DNA of 64,000 bases from NCBI RefSeq assembly GCF_003336875.1, contig NZ_QGNJ01000012.1, positions 1-64,000 on the forward strand, in the 5' to 3' direction. The DNA comes from Oleisolibacter albus. Lineage in GTDB: Bacteria; Pseudomonadota; Alphaproteobacteria; Azospirillales; Azospirillaceae. Position 1 is the first letter of the stretch, and each line of letters starts with the position of its first letter. Of this stretch, positions 1 to 6,745 are shown one piece after another. The position numbers were made by a program, and so were the translations under genes. The notes under the pieces were generated by a model, which worked only from the letters and a program-made list of their open reading frames with translations, was not told the origin of the DNA and did no database searches.

Positions 1-326
1 CGGCCTTCCTGGCCTATGTGGAGCAGGTGCTGGCGCCGACGCTGGCGCGGGGCGACGTGGTGGTGATGGACAATCTGCCGGCCCACAAGCTGGCCGGCGT
101 GCGCGACATCATCGAGCGGACCGGGGCGGAACTGCGCTACCTGCCGCCCTACAGCCCCGACTTCAACCCCATCGAGATGGCCTTCTCCAAGCTCAAAAGC
201 CTGCTGAAAAGGGCGGCAGCCAGAACCAAGGAGGACCTTTGGCAGGCCATCGCCACCAGCATCGATGCCTTCACCCCAACTGAATGCCAAAACTACTTTG
301 CCGCTGCGGGATATGACCTCGATTGA
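1..326 (+). CDS. IS630-family transposase, C-terminal fragment (5' end outside window)
   Basis: The reading frame is open from the first bases of the window and stops at 324-326, so only about the last 107 residues are visible. They match the C-terminal half of the DDE catalytic domain of IS630/Tc1-type transposases: a strand ending in the second catalytic Asp ([11 protein letters not shown]), then [13 protein letters not shown], which holds the third acidic residue, followed by [10 protein letters not shown] and a short helical tail. The enzyme would cut and join IS ends at a TA target. The visible part looks intact, with no frameshift, but whether the whole element is complete cannot be judged here. 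A possible terminal repeat follows at 329-341. Confidence 0.9.
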   Translation, partial: AFLAYVEQVLAPTLARGDVVVMDNLPAHKLAGVRDIIERTGAELRYLPPYSPDFNPIEMAFSKLKSLLKRAAARTKEDLWQAIATSIDAFTPTECQNYFAAAGYDLD

Positions 327-328
327 AA

Positions 329-342
329 GGAAAACGCTCTAG
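329..342. repeat. Probable right terminal repeat of the IS630-type element, next to a TA target
   Basis: GGAAAACGCTCTAG follows the transposase stop by two bases. IS630 elements end close to the transposase stop and insert at TA; here a TA lies at 340-341 directly after a CTC end, and GC content falls sharply beyond it. The partner end is outside the window, so the inverted-repeat relation cannot be verified. Confidence 0.4.
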
Positions 343-653
343 CGTATGCGCAAAATGTCAAATTCATATGGTTTTTACTTGTTATTTCTCACAGTAACTT
401 TGAGTTCCGTTTTCTTGATATAGAAATCATTGATCCAGATCATCCACATCAATGCTGCATATTATAATTATTACATATAAATACATTTTCGGCAAAAACT
501 TGATTTAATGTGGAGGCTCGATATGTCGGCCGACAAATAGAGTCGGATTGTTGGCATTTTCAAGCCTAAATTCTGAGCGCCTTGACCCGCTCAACTTTTC
601 CCACGATAAAGGTAGCACCATCGATTTTGGTACTACCCAGAAGAGAGAATGCC
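343..653. other. AT-rich intergenic region, no gene seen
   Basis: This stretch is strikingly AT-rich compared with the rest of the window. It contains TATAAT-like sequences (for example at 463-468) but no well-spaced -35 partner I can defend. A five-codon open frame starting at 523 is too short to support. A purine-rich AGAAGAGAG at about 640-648 is the ribosome binding site of the next gene. The base composition and the adjoining IS end suggest acquired or eroded DNA. Confidence 0.6.
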
Positions 654-1241
654 ATGAAGATCCGGGTGCTTTCGTCGATTGCAGCCGTTTTTCTGCTGAG
701 CGCCTGCACCGATATGCCTCCTCTTAACTTCTCAGTACCCAATGTGGGCGTCTCTGAGACGAAGATCCCTGCCGAAGTGAAGGCAATCAACGTCAGCGTT
801 GCGCGCCCCGATGAGAAGGCTGGTGAATTGGAGACCGGCGTCGAGACCATCGCACCGTACTGGCAAACTGCTTTGCAGGATGCACTTGGCCGCATGGCGA
901 TATTTAAAGACGACGCCCCCACAAAGATCAATATTTCTGTAAAAATTCTAAAACTAGACATGCCATCATTCGGCGCAGCAATGGATACAGATACGATCGC
1001 ACGGTATGAAATCATCGACAGGTCCACTGGATCTATTGTCTATACGCAAGACATCTCTTCAAATGGCCATGTTCCCGGCGACTATGCTTTTGTCGGCGCC
1101 GTGCGGGCGCGTGAATCGGTCAATCGATCCGTCCAGAACAATATCCTGCAATTCTTGCAGGCCCTGGAGACGGTCGACATTAAAAAGCCCATGTTCCCGG
1201 TGAAGGACACCGGCAAGTCTTCCGCCACGCCCACCAGCTGA
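654..1241 (+). CDS. Predicted lipoprotein of unknown function
   Basis: A 195-residue protein with a clear lipoprotein signal: MKIR, a hydrophobic stretch, then lipobox LLSAC with Cys18 as the lipidated residue, followed by TDMPP. The start at 654 is preferred over the upstream in-frame start at 582 because it puts the signal peptide at the N terminus and has a good Shine-Dalgarno (AGAAGAGAG). The mature part has mixed alpha/beta character, with no motif I recognise; the segment QTALQDALGRMAIF and the following beta-rich region resemble periplasmic assembly or adhesion accessory lipoproteins only in a general way. It is followed after 26 bases by another lipoprotein gene, so the two probably form an operon. 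Base composition is lower in GC than most genes in the window. Confidence 0.75.
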   Translation: MKIRVLSSIAAVFLLSACTDMPPLNFSVPNVGVSETKIPAEVKAINVSVARPDEKAGELETGVETIAPYWQTALQDALGRMAIFKDDAPTKINISVKILKLDMPSFGAAMDTDTIARYEIIDRSTGSIVYTQDISSNGHVPGDYAFVGAVRARESVNRSVQNNILQFLQALETVDIKKPMFPVKDTGKSSATPTS

Positions 1242-1267
1242 AACCCAAACATGGACGGAGAGAGCAA

Positions 1268-1729
1268 ATGCTCAGGAAATCCGTTTCAGTTCTCATCTTC
1301 TGCATGGCAGCATCAGCCTGCACACCGAACGTATCGCCTGACAGCTATGCCGTTGGCTCTGTTGGACAGGTCAACCGGACCGTTATCGGAACCGTTGTTT
1401 CCGCAAGACCGGTTAAGATTGAAGGAACGTCGGGTGTAGGGACGGCTGCTGGCGCTGCGGCTGGCGGTGTTGCCGGATCGCAGATCAGCGGTGATGGTGC
1501 AGTTGCCGCTATCGGTGCCATCGGTGGCGCCGTCGCTGGCGGCATTGTCGGATCAATGGCCGAGAAATCCGCAACCGGCCAGAATGGTATCGAGTATGTG
1601 GTGGAAACGGCCAATGGCGCCCTGCTGACCGTGGTTCAGGGGGCCGAGCCAGCCATAGCTGTCAATGAGAAGGTCCTGGTTATCTACGGCCAGCGCTCCA
1701 GGATCATTCCGTACAAGGGGCAGCAGTAA
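1268..1729 (+). CDS. Glycine-zipper outer-membrane lipoprotein (SlyB / 17 kDa antigen type)
   Basis: A 153-residue lipoprotein: a signal peptide with lipobox AASAC (Cys18), then a segment of about residues 30-55, a glycine-zipper hairpin at about 56-96 made of small residues (GTAAGAAAGGVAGSQ, AAIGAIGGAVAGGIVGS), and a C-terminal beta-rich domain (EYVVETANGALLTVVQG, EKVLVIYG). This is the architecture of SlyB/PcpY and rickettsial 17 kDa surface antigen proteins, which sit in the inner leaflet of the outer membrane and help envelope integrity. The ribosome binding site GGAGAGAG lies 5-12 bases before the ATG. It is probably co-transcribed with the lipoprotein gene upstream. Confidence 0.8.
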   Translation: MLRKSVSVLIFCMAASACTPNVSPDSYAVGSVGQVNRTVIGTVVSARPVKIEGTSGVGTAAGAAAGGVAGSQISGDGAVAAIGAIGGAVAGGIVGSMAEKSATGQNGIEYVVETANGALLTVVQGAEPAIAVNEKVLVIYGQRSRIIPYKGQQ

Positions 1730-1733
1730 GCCT

Positions 1734-1770
1734 GAGACGAGGCCTTTGACCATGTCATTGGCCTCGTCTC
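1734..1770. terminator. Stem-loop between convergent genes, likely bidirectional terminator
   Basis: A perfect 11-bp stem: GAGACGAGGCC at 1734-1744 pairs with GGCCTCGTCTC at 1760-1770, with a 15-base loop. It sits between the stop of the glycine-zipper lipoprotein (+) and the stop of the threonine ammonia-lyase (-). There is no long U tract on either side, so termination is inferred from position and stem strength. Confidence 0.6.
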
Positions 1771-1777
1771 CTCCCCC

Positions 1778-3001
1778 TCACCCCTCCACACCGCCGGCCA
1801 GCACCTTCACGGCGAAGCCGCCCTTGCTGCGCAGGCAGTCGATGACGCGGGCGGCGTGGCGGGCGCTGCGGCATTCGATGGTCAGGTCCAGGTCGGTGGA
1901 TTTCACCGTGGCCGTGGTGAACAGGCGCTGGTGCAGGGCCTCGATGATGTTGCCGCCGGCCTCGCCCACCAGGCTGGTGATCTTGCCCAGCGCGCCGGGG
2001 CGGTCGGGCACGACGACGCGGACCGAGATCAGCCGCCCGTCGCGCACCAGCTGGCGCATCAGCACCTGGGCCAGCATGCGGCTGTCGATATTGCCGCCAC
2101 AGAGCACCAGCCCCGTGCGCTTGCCGCGGAACAGGTCGCCATGGTTCAGCACCGCGGCCAGACCGGCGGCGCCGGCCCCCTCCGCCACCGTCTTCTCGAT
2201 ATTGAGGAACAGGGCCACGGCCCGCTCCACCTCGGCATCGGGGACCAGCACCACCTCGTCCACCAGCCGGCGGCAGATCTCCAGCGGCAGGGTCCCCACA
2301 TTCTTGACGGCGATGCCCTCGGCGATGGTGTCGCCGCCCACATCCAGCGGCTCGCCGCGCAGGCGCTGCCGCATGGCCGGATAGGCCTCCACCTCCACGC
2401 CCACCACGGTGATGCCGGGCTTCAGCGCCTTGGCCGCCGTGGCCATGCCGGCGATGAGGCCGCCGCCGCCCACCGGCACCACCAGCACCTCCAGATCCGG
2501 GCAGGCCTGCAGCATCTCCAGGGCGATGGTGCCCTGGCCGGCGATGACATCGGCATCGTCATAGGGGTGGACGAAGACCAGCCCCTCCTCGCGGCTCAGG
2601 CGCTCGGCCTCGGCCTGGGCCTCGACCAGCGTGGTGCCGGTCAGCACCACGCGGGCCCCGTGGCCCTCGGTCATCTCCACCTTGATGAAGGGCGTGCCCT
2701 CGGGCATGACGATGGTGGCCGGAATGCCCAGCCGGCCGGCGTGATAGGCCACGCCCTGGGCATGGTTGCCGGCCGACATGGCGACCACGCCGCGGCGCCG
2801 CTCCTCCGCCGTCAGTTTCCGCAGCTTGTTCAGCGCCCCGCGCTCCTTGAAGGCGGCGGTGAACTGCAGATTCTCGAACTTCACCCAGATCTCGGCCCCG
2901 GTGATCTGCGACAGCGTGCGCGACGGGATGCAGGGCGTCGCCACCAGATGGTCCTTCAGGGCGGCGGCGGCATCCTGGATATCGGCAAGCGTGACGGTCA
3001 T
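1778..3001 (-). CDS. Threonine ammonia-lyase (threonine dehydratase), PLP-dependent, with C-terminal ACT domain
   Basis: The 407-residue product deaminates L-threonine (and probably serine) to 2-oxobutyrate, feeding isoleucine synthesis or catabolism. The PLP lysine is K52 in AAFKERGALNKL; SAGNHAQGVA and the glycine loop PVGGGGLIAG bind the cofactor phosphate. The C-terminal 80 or so residues (SVRVVVPDRPGALGKITSLV) form a single ACT domain. At about 400 residues with one ACT domain it is of the shorter TdcB-like type rather than the long two-ACT biosynthetic IlvA. ATG at 3001 was chosen because the protein then begins MTVTLADIQ like its relatives; in-frame upstream starts add a low-complexity leader. 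It is divergent from the RAYT locus. Confidence 0.9.
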   Translation of the reverse strand: MTVTLADIQDAAAALKDHLVATPCIPSRTLSQITGAEIWVKFENLQFTAAFKERGALNKLRKLTAEERRRGVVAMSAGNHAQGVAYHAGRLGIPATIVMPEGTPFIKVEMTEGHGARVVLTGTTLVEAQAEAERLSREEGLVFVHPYDDADVIAGQGTIALEMLQACPDLEVLVVPVGGGGLIAGMATAAKALKPGITVVGVEVEAYPAMRQRLRGEPLDVGGDTIAEGIAVKNVGTLPLEICRRLVDEVVLVPDAEVERAVALFLNIEKTVAEGAGAAGLAAVLNHGDLFRGKRTGLVLCGGNIDSRMLAQVLMRQLVRDGRLISVRVVVPDRPGALGKITSLVGEAGGNIIEALHQRLFTTATVKSTDLDLTIECRSARHAARVIDCLRSKGGFAVKVLAGGVEG

Positions 3002-3111
3002 GGCGGCTGTTCCAGATGAAACGGACAAGGCTCGTTCCATGCTGTAACCCATCGGCGCGGCTTTGACCACCGGCGCGGTGCGGCATCGGTCGCGGGTGGG
3101 CGGCGCGCCCC

Positions 3112-3180
3112 GCAGCGGGGCGGGCAGCGGGGCGGGCAGCGGGACGGGCAGCGGGGCGGGCAGCGGGGCGGGCAGCGGGG
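3112..3180. repeat. 12-bp tandem repeat, about 5.75 copies
   Basis: The unit GCAGCGGGGCGG is repeated head to tail from 3112, with one copy carrying a G-to-A change (GCAGCGGGACGG). It lies in the divergent spacer between the threonine ammonia-lyase and RAYT genes and abuts the upstream REP copy at 3181. The copy number is a likely slippage hotspot. Confidence 0.9.
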
Positions 3181-3214
3181 TGTCGGGGTTCGCTGGCGCT
3201 CACCCGCGACCTAC
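3181..3214 (-). repeat. REP-like element, upstream copy (inverted relative to the one at 3793)
   Basis: The sequence from TGTCGGGGTTCGCT to CCGCGACCTAC is the near-exact reverse complement of 3793-3825, differing only at a small central insertion or change. Read on the minus strand it starts with GTAG followed by an imperfect hairpin, the layout of REP sequences recognised by RAYT proteins (established for the family). It lies 36 bases before the RAYT start. Confidence 0.85.
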
Positions 3215-3250
3215 GATATACAACCCTGATGGGATTTTCCGGGGGTGCGC

Positions 3251-3784
3251 ATGGATTACCGGCGGAACCGGACCCCGGGAGCCATGTTCTTCTTCACCGT
3301 GGTCACGGCAGGGCGGCAGCCGGTCTTCGCCGATCCGGTGCAGGTGGCGCGGCTGCGGGCGGTGACGAAGGCCGTGCGGGCTCGGCTTCCCTTTGACATC
3401 GTGGCCGCCGTGGTGCTGCCGGACCATCTGCACAGTCTCTGGCAATTGCCGCCGGAGGACGGGAATTATGCGACGCGGTGGGGTCTGATCAAAGCCGGCT
3501 TCACACGGGGAAACGGCCTGCCCGATGCGGCACGTGGGCGCCCGGCGCGGGGAGAGCGGGGTGTCTGGCAGCCACGCTATTGGGAACACCGCATCCGGGA
3601 CGACCGGGATCTGTCGAATCATCTGGATTACATCCACTTCAACCCGGTGCGGCATGGCTTGTGCGCGGCGCCATGGGAATGGCCGTGGTCCAGCTTCGGA
3701 AAATGGGTCCGGCTTGGAATGTATCCATCGCGGTGGGAGATGCCGACGCCCCCAACCGTGCCCCATTCACGCTTCGACCCGTAG
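3251..3784 (+). CDS. REP-associated tyrosine transposase (RAYT, IS200/Y1 HUH family)
   Basis: A 177-residue single-domain Y1 transposase. The HUH metal-binding motif is DHLHSLWQLP, and the C-terminal segment LDYIHFNPVRHGL carries the catalytic tyrosine region typical of RAYTs; PWEWPWSSF is the usual end of the domain. Such enzymes nick and rejoin single-stranded REP/REPIN sequences and are domesticated, vertically kept genes in many proteobacteria. ATG 3251 (MDYRRN) is preferred to the GTG at 3245 because RAYTs begin near this motif. The gene is bracketed by inverted REP copies at 3181-3214 and 3793-3825, and the first GTAG of the 3' repeat overlaps the TAG stop codon. No frameshift is visible, so it may be active. 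Confidence 0.9.
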   Translation: MDYRRNRTPGAMFFFTVVTAGRQPVFADPVQVARLRAVTKAVRARLPFDIVAAVVLPDHLHSLWQLPPEDGNYATRWGLIKAGFTRGNGLPDAARGRPARGERGVWQPRYWEHRIRDDRDLSNHLDYIHFNPVRHGLCAAPWEWPWSSFGKWVRLGMYPSRWEMPTPPTVPHSRFDP

Positions 3785-3797
3785 GTCGACCCGTAGG
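3774..3797 (+). repeat. Short direct repeat at the RAYT stop codon
   Basis: The 12-base unit GACCCGTAGGTC occurs twice in tandem just before the downstream REP, the first copy spanning the RAYT stop codon. It looks like a duplication of the GTAGGTC head of the REP element. Confidence 0.7.
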
Positions 3798-3825
3798 TCG
3801 CGGGTGAGCGGAGCGAACCCCGACA
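3793..3825 (+). repeat. REP-like element, downstream copy
   Basis: It starts GTAGGTCGCGGGTGAGCG and ends GCGAACCCCGACA. A 5' GTAG tetranucleotide is followed by an imperfect hairpin (outer stem GTCG/CGAC, inner GGGT/ACCC, small loop). It is the inverted partner of 3181-3214, with the RAYT gene between them. Confidence 0.85.
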
Positions 3826-3839
3826 GTGCAGAGCGGTGT

Positions 3840-3861
3840 GGCGTCTGGGTTCGCTGACGCC
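3840..3861 (+). repeat. Diverged third REP-like hairpin
   Basis: A 6-bp stem GGCGTC (3840-3845) and GACGCC (3856-3861) encloses TGGGTTCGCT. The core GGGTTCGCTG-CGC is shared with the two REP copies flanking the RAYT gene, so this is probably a decayed or half REP; it could also help terminate RAYT transcription. Confidence 0.55.
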
Positions 3862-4086
3862 CCCCGTCCGCGCCCGCAGGTCCGTGTTGTCCGTGGTTCC
3901 GCCCCGCCACGGCGACGCCCGCCCCGGAATGGACAAAAGTCCTAGATCATGCTTTCCTGGACCGGGTCGCCCCGCGGCGGCCCGGATCTTGGACAGGGTG
4001 AAAGACAGACACCATGCGGCGTGCGCCCCGCTTGACGCAACCGGCGCGGCAAAGGCGACGGGTGGCGCAAAACCCGCCCCATGTCA

Positions 4087-4110
4087 CTTTAAGGATATTA
4101 TTCCTTAAAG
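4087..4110. repeat. AT-rich palindrome
   Basis: CTTTAAGGA (4087-4095) and TCCTTAAAG (4102-4110) form perfect 9-bp arms around TATTAT. It could be a protein-binding site or a hairpin. It lies 26 bases before the phased GTCACC repeats and is unusually AT-rich for this chromosome. Confidence 0.75.
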
Positions 4111-4136
4111 AATCAACGGCTTGCGGCGCGACGTCC

Positions 4137-4209
4137 GTCACCTTTGCGTCACCTTAAGGTTACCTTAGTCGCCTTTACGTCGCCCTGGGGTCACCTTTGT
4201 CACCGTGAC
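4137..4209 (+). repeat. Helically phased GTCACCTT-type repeat array (7 degenerate copies)
   Basis: Seven units begin at 4137, 4148, 4159, 4168, 4179, 4190 and 4199. The units are GTCACCTTTGC, GTCACCTTAAG, GTTACCTTA, GTCGCCTTTAC, GTCGCCCTGGG, GTCACCTTT and GTCACCGTGAC. Spacing is 11, 11, 9, 11, 11 and 9 bases, about one helical turn, so all copies face nearly the same side of the DNA. The last copy is itself a dyad. A further related copy (GTCACTTTAAG) starts at 4083. The function is unknown; the layout resembles iterons or a cooperative binding array, but no replication gene lies nearby. Confidence 0.7.
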
Positions 4210-4232
4210 CGTCTCGTCCAGTACCGCGGGAC

Positions 4233-5021
4233 TCAGACGAAGGGGAAGCGCGGCGGGCGCTTGTCCAGGAAGGCGTGCCAGCCCTCCTGGAAATCGGCTC
4301 CCTCCACCGTGTCCAGGAACATGGCCAGCGTCTCGGCATCGTCATGCCGCTGGCCGGCCAGGATCCGCCGGATCATGGCCTTGGTCTGGCGCACCGTCCA
4401 TTGCGAGGCGGCGGTGATCTCGGCGGCATAGGCCAGCACCGCCGCCTCCAGCGCCGCCCTCGGGTGGACCCGGTCCACCAGCCGCAGGTCCCGCGCCTCG
4501 GCCGCGCCCAGCAGCCGGCCGGTGAACAGCAGGTCCTTGGCGGTGGCGGCGCCCACGGCCTCGACCAGCCGCCGCGTGTCGCCCAGCGGATAGAGCAGCC
4601 CCAGCCGCGCCGGGGTGATGCCCAGCCGGGCATCCTCGGCGGCGAAGCGCAGGTCGCAGGCCAGCGCCAGCCCCATGCCGCCGCCGACGCAGGCACCCTC
4701 GATCAGCGCCAGGGTCGGCTTGGGGAAATCGGCCAGACCGTCCATGGCCCGGGCGATGTCCCCCGCATAGGCTTCGGCGCCGGCGCGGTCGGCCAGGGCC
4801 GTGCGGAATTCGGCGATATCGGCCCCGGCGGCGAAGCAGCCGCCGGCCCCGCGCACCAGCAGGACCTTGACGGCGGGGTCGGCGGCGGCCTGCTCCAGCA
4901 GGCCGGGAATGGCGCCCCACATGGCCCGGGTCAGGGCGTTGCGCCGCTGCGGCCGGTCCAGCAAAAGGGTGGCGATGCCCTCGCGGGCCGGGGTCAGGGT
5001 AACGGGGGCGGGCTCGGTCAT
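4233..5021 (-). CDS. Enoyl-CoA hydratase/isomerase (crotonase) family protein lacking both hydratase glutamates
   Basis: A 262-residue crotonase-fold protein. The oxyanion-hole regions are present: FAAGADIAEF (about 63-72) and GACVGGGMGLALACDLRF (about 109-126). At the two positions that carry catalytic Glu in true enoyl-CoA hydratases (rat ECH E144 and E164), this protein has Gly117 (GGGMG instead of GGGCE) and Ala138 (TPARLG instead of QPEI.LG). It should therefore still bind an acyl-CoA and polarise its thioester, but hydration by the usual mechanism is unlikely; an isomerase, thioesterase, decarboxylase or other crotonase reaction is more plausible. ATG 5021 is used; a GTG two codons upstream is possible. 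It is monocistronic, with a terminator behind its promoter region. Confidence 0.8.
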   Translation of the reverse strand: MTEPAPVTLTPAREGIATLLLDRPQRRNALTRAMWGAIPGLLEQAAADPAVKVLLVRGAGGCFAAGADIAEFRTALADRAGAEAYAGDIARAMDGLADFPKPTLALIEGACVGGGMGLALACDLRFAAEDARLGITPARLGLLYPLGDTRRLVEAVGAATAKDLLFTGRLLGAAEARDLRLVDRVHPRAALEAAVLAYAAEITAASQWTVRQTKAMIRRILAGQRHDDAETLAMFLDTVEGADFQEGWHAFLDKRPPRFPFV

Positions 5022-5091
5022 GCGCACGATATCCGGCGGGTCTGCTGAAAGAGCGCGATCCTAGCAGCAGGGCCGGACGGAGGCTGCGCGT

Positions 5092-5129
5092 AAAAAAGTC
5101 CCCTCCCCCGCGACGGCGGGAAAGGGGAC
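5092..5129 (-). terminator. Rho-independent terminator (minus strand), last in a series after htrA
   Basis: Read on the minus strand, GTCCCCT and AGGGGAC arms (5098-5104 and 5123-5129), with an inner CCCGC/GCGGG stem, are followed directly by six T residues (5097-5092). It ends transcription coming from htrA before the crotonase promoter. Confidence 0.85.
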
Positions 5130-5157
5130 AAGGAGCAACCGACTTGGGGGAGTAAGA

Positions 5158-5252
5158 CCGGGGGCGGGCAAGCCCGCCTCCGGGAGATCCGTACCGGCCG
5201 CTGCGGGGCCGGTACGGGAGCCGGAGCCCTGTCAGGCTGGGCGGGGCTCCGG
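5158..5252. repeat. Three consecutive strong stem-loops downstream of htrA
   Basis: Three GC-rich hairpins follow one another. At 5158-5183, CCGG plus GGGCGGGC pairs across an AA loop with GCCCGCC plus CCGG. At 5189-5217 there is a perfect 11-bp stem, CCGTACCGGCC with GGCCGGTACGG. At 5221-5252 there is a perfect 9-bp stem, CCGGAGCCC with GGGCTCCGG. The last begins 23 bases after the htrA stop. They may stabilise the htrA mRNA 3' end or act as backup terminators. Confidence 0.8.
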
Positions 5253-5275
5253 GAACCGGAAGGGATGGTGGAGCA

Positions 5276-6745
5276 TCAGCCCAGCTTCACCGGCACGGCG
5301 ATGAAGGCGGTGGCATCGCCGCGGCGGACCTGGACCAGGGCGTTCTTGCGCCCGGCCGCCTCCGCCGCCTTGATGTTCTTGGCCACGTCGGCAGGACGGG
5401 TGACCGGCTCGTTGTTGACGCTCTGGATCACGTCGCCCCGGCGGACACCGTCCAGGCGGCTGTCGACATCGACCACGACCACGCCGTTGACGGCGTCATC
5501 CAGGTTCAGCCGCTGCCGCCAGGCGTCGTCCAGGGCCGCCAGCTTCAGGCCGGAAACCTCCTCGCTGTGGTTGCCGCCGCCGGCATGGGCGACGCGCCCG
5601 CCCTTGCCCTCGCCCGGGGGAGCGGCCACGGTCACGGCGATATCGCGCTCGCGCCCATCGCGCCAGACGGCCAGATCGACCTTGGTGCCCGGCTTGACCG
5701 AGCCCACGGCGCGGGCCAGATCGCGGGTCTCCTTGACCGGCTTGCCATCGGTCTTCAGCACCACGTCACCGGCCTTCAGGCCGGCCTTGGCCGCCGGGCT
5801 GTCCGGCTGGACCGAGGCCAGCAGCGCCCCCTCTTCCGACTTCAGGCCCAGGCTGTCGGCCAGTTCCTTGGTCAGGGGCTGCAGCGACACGCCCAGCCAG
5901 CCGCGATCGACCTTGCCGCCGGCCTTCAACTGCTCCACTACCGGCTTGACGATGTTGGAGGGGATGGCGAAGCCGATGCCGACGGACCCGCCATTGGGCG
6001 AGAAGATGGCGGTGTTGATGCCGACCACCTGGCCGGCGGCATTGAAGGTCGGACCGCCGGAATTGCCGCGGTTGATGGCCGCATCGACCTGGATGAAATC
6101 GTCATAGGGGCCGGCGCCGATGGCGCGGCCACGGGCGGAGACGATGCCGGCGGTGACGGTGCCGCCCAGGCCGAAGGGGTTGCCGACGGCGATGACCACA
6201 TCGCCGACACGCACCTTGTCGCTGTCGGCGAAGGGCAGGCTGGGCAGCGGCTTGTCGCTCTCCACCTTCAGCACGGCCAGATCGGTCTTGTCATCGTCAC
6301 CGACGATGGTGGCCTTCAGCTCGCGGCCGTCCTGCAGGGTCACGGTGACGGCATCGGCCCCGTCGATGACATGCCGGTTGGTGACGACATAGCCGGTGGC
6401 GTCGAAGATGAAGCCGGAGCCCAGCGACCGGGCCTTCTGCGGCTGGGCCGGGCCGCCACGGAACGGCAGGCCGGGGCCGCCGAAACGGCGCAGGAACTCT
6501 TCCATGCCCGGCGGCAGCTCGCTCATCTGCACCGCTTCCGCCTCCTCCTTCTCCGCCATGATGGTGACCACGGCGGGGGAGATCTGCTCGACCAGATCGG
6601 CAAAGCCGCTGGCGGGCAAGGCGGACGGGGCGATGGCGGCGACGGCCGGGGCGGAATTGACGGTGAAACCGCCCACCAGGGCGGTGCCGGCCAGCAGAGC
6701 CGCGGCCAGACTGCGGCGGAGGCCAGCGATCGTGCGGTCGGTCAT
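5276..6745 (-). CDS. HtrA/Deg-family periplasmic serine protease with two PDZ domains
   Basis: The 489-residue product is a DegP/DegQ-like envelope protease and chaperone that degrades misfolded periplasmic proteins. It has an N-terminal signal peptide (RRSLAAALLAGTALVGG, processed near AVAA), then a trypsin-fold domain with the catalytic triad His125 (VVTNRHVIDGAD), Asp155 (DKTDLAVLKV) and Ser229 (INRGNSGGPTFN), then PDZ1 (WLGVSLQPL onward) and PDZ2 at the C terminus (SRLDGVRRGDVIQSVN). ATG 6745 has GGAG nine bases upstream; the ATG at 6760 and an earlier in-frame start are less well placed. It is divergent from an OmpR-type regulator and kinase, which suggests those genes sense envelope stress. 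Several hairpins follow the gene. Confidence 0.93.
   Translation of the reverse strand: MTDRTIAGLRRSLAAALLAGTALVGGFTVNSAPAVAAIAPSALPASGFADLVEQISPAVVTIMAEKEEAEAVQMSELPPGMEEFLRRFGGPGLPFRGGPAQPQKARSLGSGFIFDATGYVVTNRHVIDGADAVTVTLQDGRELKATIVGDDDKTDLAVLKVESDKPLPSLPFADSDKVRVGDVVIAVGNPFGLGGTVTAGIVSARGRAIGAGPYDDFIQVDAAINRGNSGGPTFNAAGQVVGINTAIFSPNGGSVGIGFAIPSNIVKPVVEQLKAGGKVDRGWLGVSLQPLTKELADSLGLKSEEGALLASVQPDSPAAKAGLKAGDVVLKTDGKPVKETRDLARAVGSVKPGTKVDLAVWRDGRERDIAVTVAAPPGEGKGGRVAHAGGGNHSEEVSGLKLAALDDAWRQRLNLDDAVNGVVVVDVDSRLDGVRRGDVIQSVNNEPVTRPADVAKNIKAAEAAGRKNALVQVRRGDATAFIAVPVKLG

Larger units (their letters stand above)
3862..4232. other. Convergent intergenic region with palindrome and repeat array, no gene seen
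   Basis: Between the RAYT locus and the 3' end of the crotonase gene there is no supportable coding frame. It holds the palindrome at 4087-4110 and the phased repeats at 4137-4209, both listed separately. Part of it is less GC-rich than its surroundings. Confidence 0.6.

Noticed and set aside
3112-3180. Possible CRISPR array
   Set aside because: The unit is 12 bp with no spacers and no cas genes nearby; it is a simple tandem repeat.
4087-4209. Plasmid or chromosomal replication origin (iterons)
   Set aside because: No rep, parAB or dnaA gene and no DnaA-box cluster lies nearby; the array is kept as an unexplained element only.
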